Source: Clostridiales bacterium (GTDB lineage Bacteria > Bacillota > Clostridia > Oscillospirales > Acutalibacteraceae). Taken from it: DNA of 15,604 nt. The translations under genes were made by a program, and so were the position numbers. Shown piece by piece: positions 15,122 to 15,604 of the stretch (position 1 is the stretch's first letter; every line of letters begins with the position of its first letter). Under the pieces are notes generated by a model, which ran no database searches, was not told the origin of the DNA, and saw only the letters and a program-made list of their open reading frames with translations. The stretch is from contig DXXH01000049.1 of the NCBI GenBank assembly GCA_019416395.1, forward strand, positions 1-15,604, written 5' to 3'.

Positions 15122-15389
15122 TAAAAAACGCCCTTGTCCCTTACAAAATATGCAGGGACAAGAGCGTAACACTCCTGCGGTGCCACCCGGCTTGATGCGG
15201 TATCCGCATCCACTCACGCATACAAACATATGCTTTCTTTGGTAACGGAGTTCGTTCTCCGGCTCGCTTACTGTTGATTCGGCTCGCCCTCGAAAGCCCA
15301 TTCGCCTCAGCTCCGGTTACCGCAATCCCACCACCAGCGGCTCTCTGAAAACAGGTATCCTGAGGGTACTTACTCTTTCTCAACGGTTT
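15122..15389 (-). ncRNA. T-box riboswitch leader
   Basis: Read on the minus strand, the leader has a Stem I start AGAAAGAGTAAGTA (about 15380-15367) and the distal AGAGAG motif (about 15346-15341). A Stem III hairpin GATGCGG/CCGCATC lies at 15210-15194, and the T-box sequence GGGTGGCACCGC at 15188-15177. The terminator has arms 15167-15154 and 15141-15128 plus six T residues. The T-box bulge reads UGGC, which should pair with an uncharged tRNA ending GCCA (discriminator G73). The specifier lies in GAATCAACAG (15280-15271). By spacing and a following purine, AAC (Asn, 15275-15273) is the best reading, with TCA (Ser) and CAA (Gln) not excluded. Starvation for the cognate amino acid should open transcription of the two genes downstream. 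Confidence 0.9.
15128..15167 (-). terminator. Regulated terminator of the T-box leader
   Basis: A 14-bp stem with one G-U pair and a 12-nt loop, followed on the minus strand by TTTTTT. It competes with the antiterminator that contains the GGGTGGCACCGC sequence. Confidence 0.9.
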
Positions 15390-15395
15390 ACCATT

Positions 15396-15424
15396 ACGTT
15401 ATCACATAAAAGCGGAAAAGTCAA
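15396..15424 (-). promoter_or_regulatory. Promoter of the T-box operon
   Basis: Minus strand: -35 TTGACT (15424-15419), a 17-nt spacer, -10 TAACGT (15401-15396) with an extended TGA just before it. It lies between the sialidase-like stop codon and the T-box Stem I. Confidence 0.6.
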
Positions 15425-15432
15425 TGGGAAAA

Positions 15433-15604
15433 TTATTTTCTTGCAGATGTGGGATTATAGATCCCGCTGGTTTCCCGCTTTGCGCCGATGACGTCCTCTT
15501 CCCGGAAAGAAATCCATTTGATTCCCCGCCGGTTCTGGTAGGAGAAAGCCAAGTGGAGAGCGCCGTCCTGGCTTTGGATCAGGCAAGGGTATTCATATTG
15601 GCGG
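15433..15604 (-). CDS. C-terminal end of a sialidase/BNR-repeat family protein (cut by window edge)
   Basis: A minus-strand open frame enters at the right edge and ends with TAA at 15435-15433; 56 codons are visible. The peptide includes YEYPCLIQSQDGALHLAFSY, then RRGIKWISFREEDV, the usual closing beta-strand of exo-sialidase/Asp-box proteins (pattern YP-x-liq-x-x-DG-x-lh-x-x-y-x-y followed by IK-hydrophobic). These enzymes or binding proteins act on sialic acids or related glycans. No terminator was seen between it and the T-box promoter. The call is moderate because only the tail is visible. Confidence 0.65.
   Translation of the reverse strand, partial: RQYEYPCLIQSQDGALHLAFSYQNRRGIKWISFREEDVIGAKRETSGIYNPTSARK

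Noticed and set aside
15260..15288. Direct repeat CGGCTCGC spaced 20 bp, considered as a protein site or attachment site
   Set aside because: Both copies lie in the T-box leader and are better explained by its Stem I structure.

Overview
The window looks like chromosomal DNA from a gut-type Clostridia (Oscillospiraceae/Ruminococcaceae-like). This is inferred from moderate GC, strong GGAGG-type ribosome binding sites, LplABC-type sugar transport, a T-box leader, SLH-domain surface proteins, and Ser/Glu-rich lipoproteins. No tRNA, rRNA, CRISPR array, IS element or phage gene was seen.

Layout. (1) 1-4608, plus strand: a carbohydrate ABC importer without its own ATPase (lipoprotein binding protein, then LplB-like and LplC/YtcP-like permeases), followed by a Nif3/DUF34 metal-binding protein. 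Large hairpins lie in the two wide gaps, and a bidirectional terminator ends the block. (2) 4671-6564, minus strand: an OmpR-type response regulator and its histidine kinase. The kinase reading frame is broken by one missing base inside the H-box. (3) 6733-9790, plus strand, divergent from the two-component genes: a tail-anchored sigma-factor-like protein, a Ser/Glu-rich lipoprotein, and an unusual protein that joins a cytoplasmic sigma-like domain, one membrane helix and an extracellular cyclophilin. (4) 10203-11936, plus strand: a secreted protein with three SLH domains and a phosphodiester glycosidase (NAGPA-type) domain. (5) 12160-12615, minus strand: a Nudix hydrolase with a clear sigma-A promoter. 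(6) 12823-15424, minus strand: a T-box leader, then an iron-type alcohol dehydrogenase and a YkvI-like membrane transporter overlapping by 4 bp. (7) 15433-15604, minus strand: the C-terminal end of a sialidase/BNR-like protein.

The strongest signal is that blocks 2, 3 and 4 appear to form one regulon. Four promoters (response regulator operon, first sigma-like gene, lipoprotein-cyclophilin operon, SLH-glycosidase gene) share a YTTWAG hexamer exactly 10 nt upstream of a -10 box. At three of them a second copy of the hexamer, exact or degenerate, lies one 11-bp helical turn upstream. This is the layout expected for an OmpR-family activator, and the obvious candidate is the regulator encoded in the same cluster. 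The predicted products act at or outside the membrane (surface anchoring, folding catalysis, a lipoprotein, membrane-tethered sigma-like domains), so I infer an envelope-sensing or envelope-repair module. The pair of membrane-tethered sigma-like proteins, one carrying a cyclophilin, is the part least explained by known systems.
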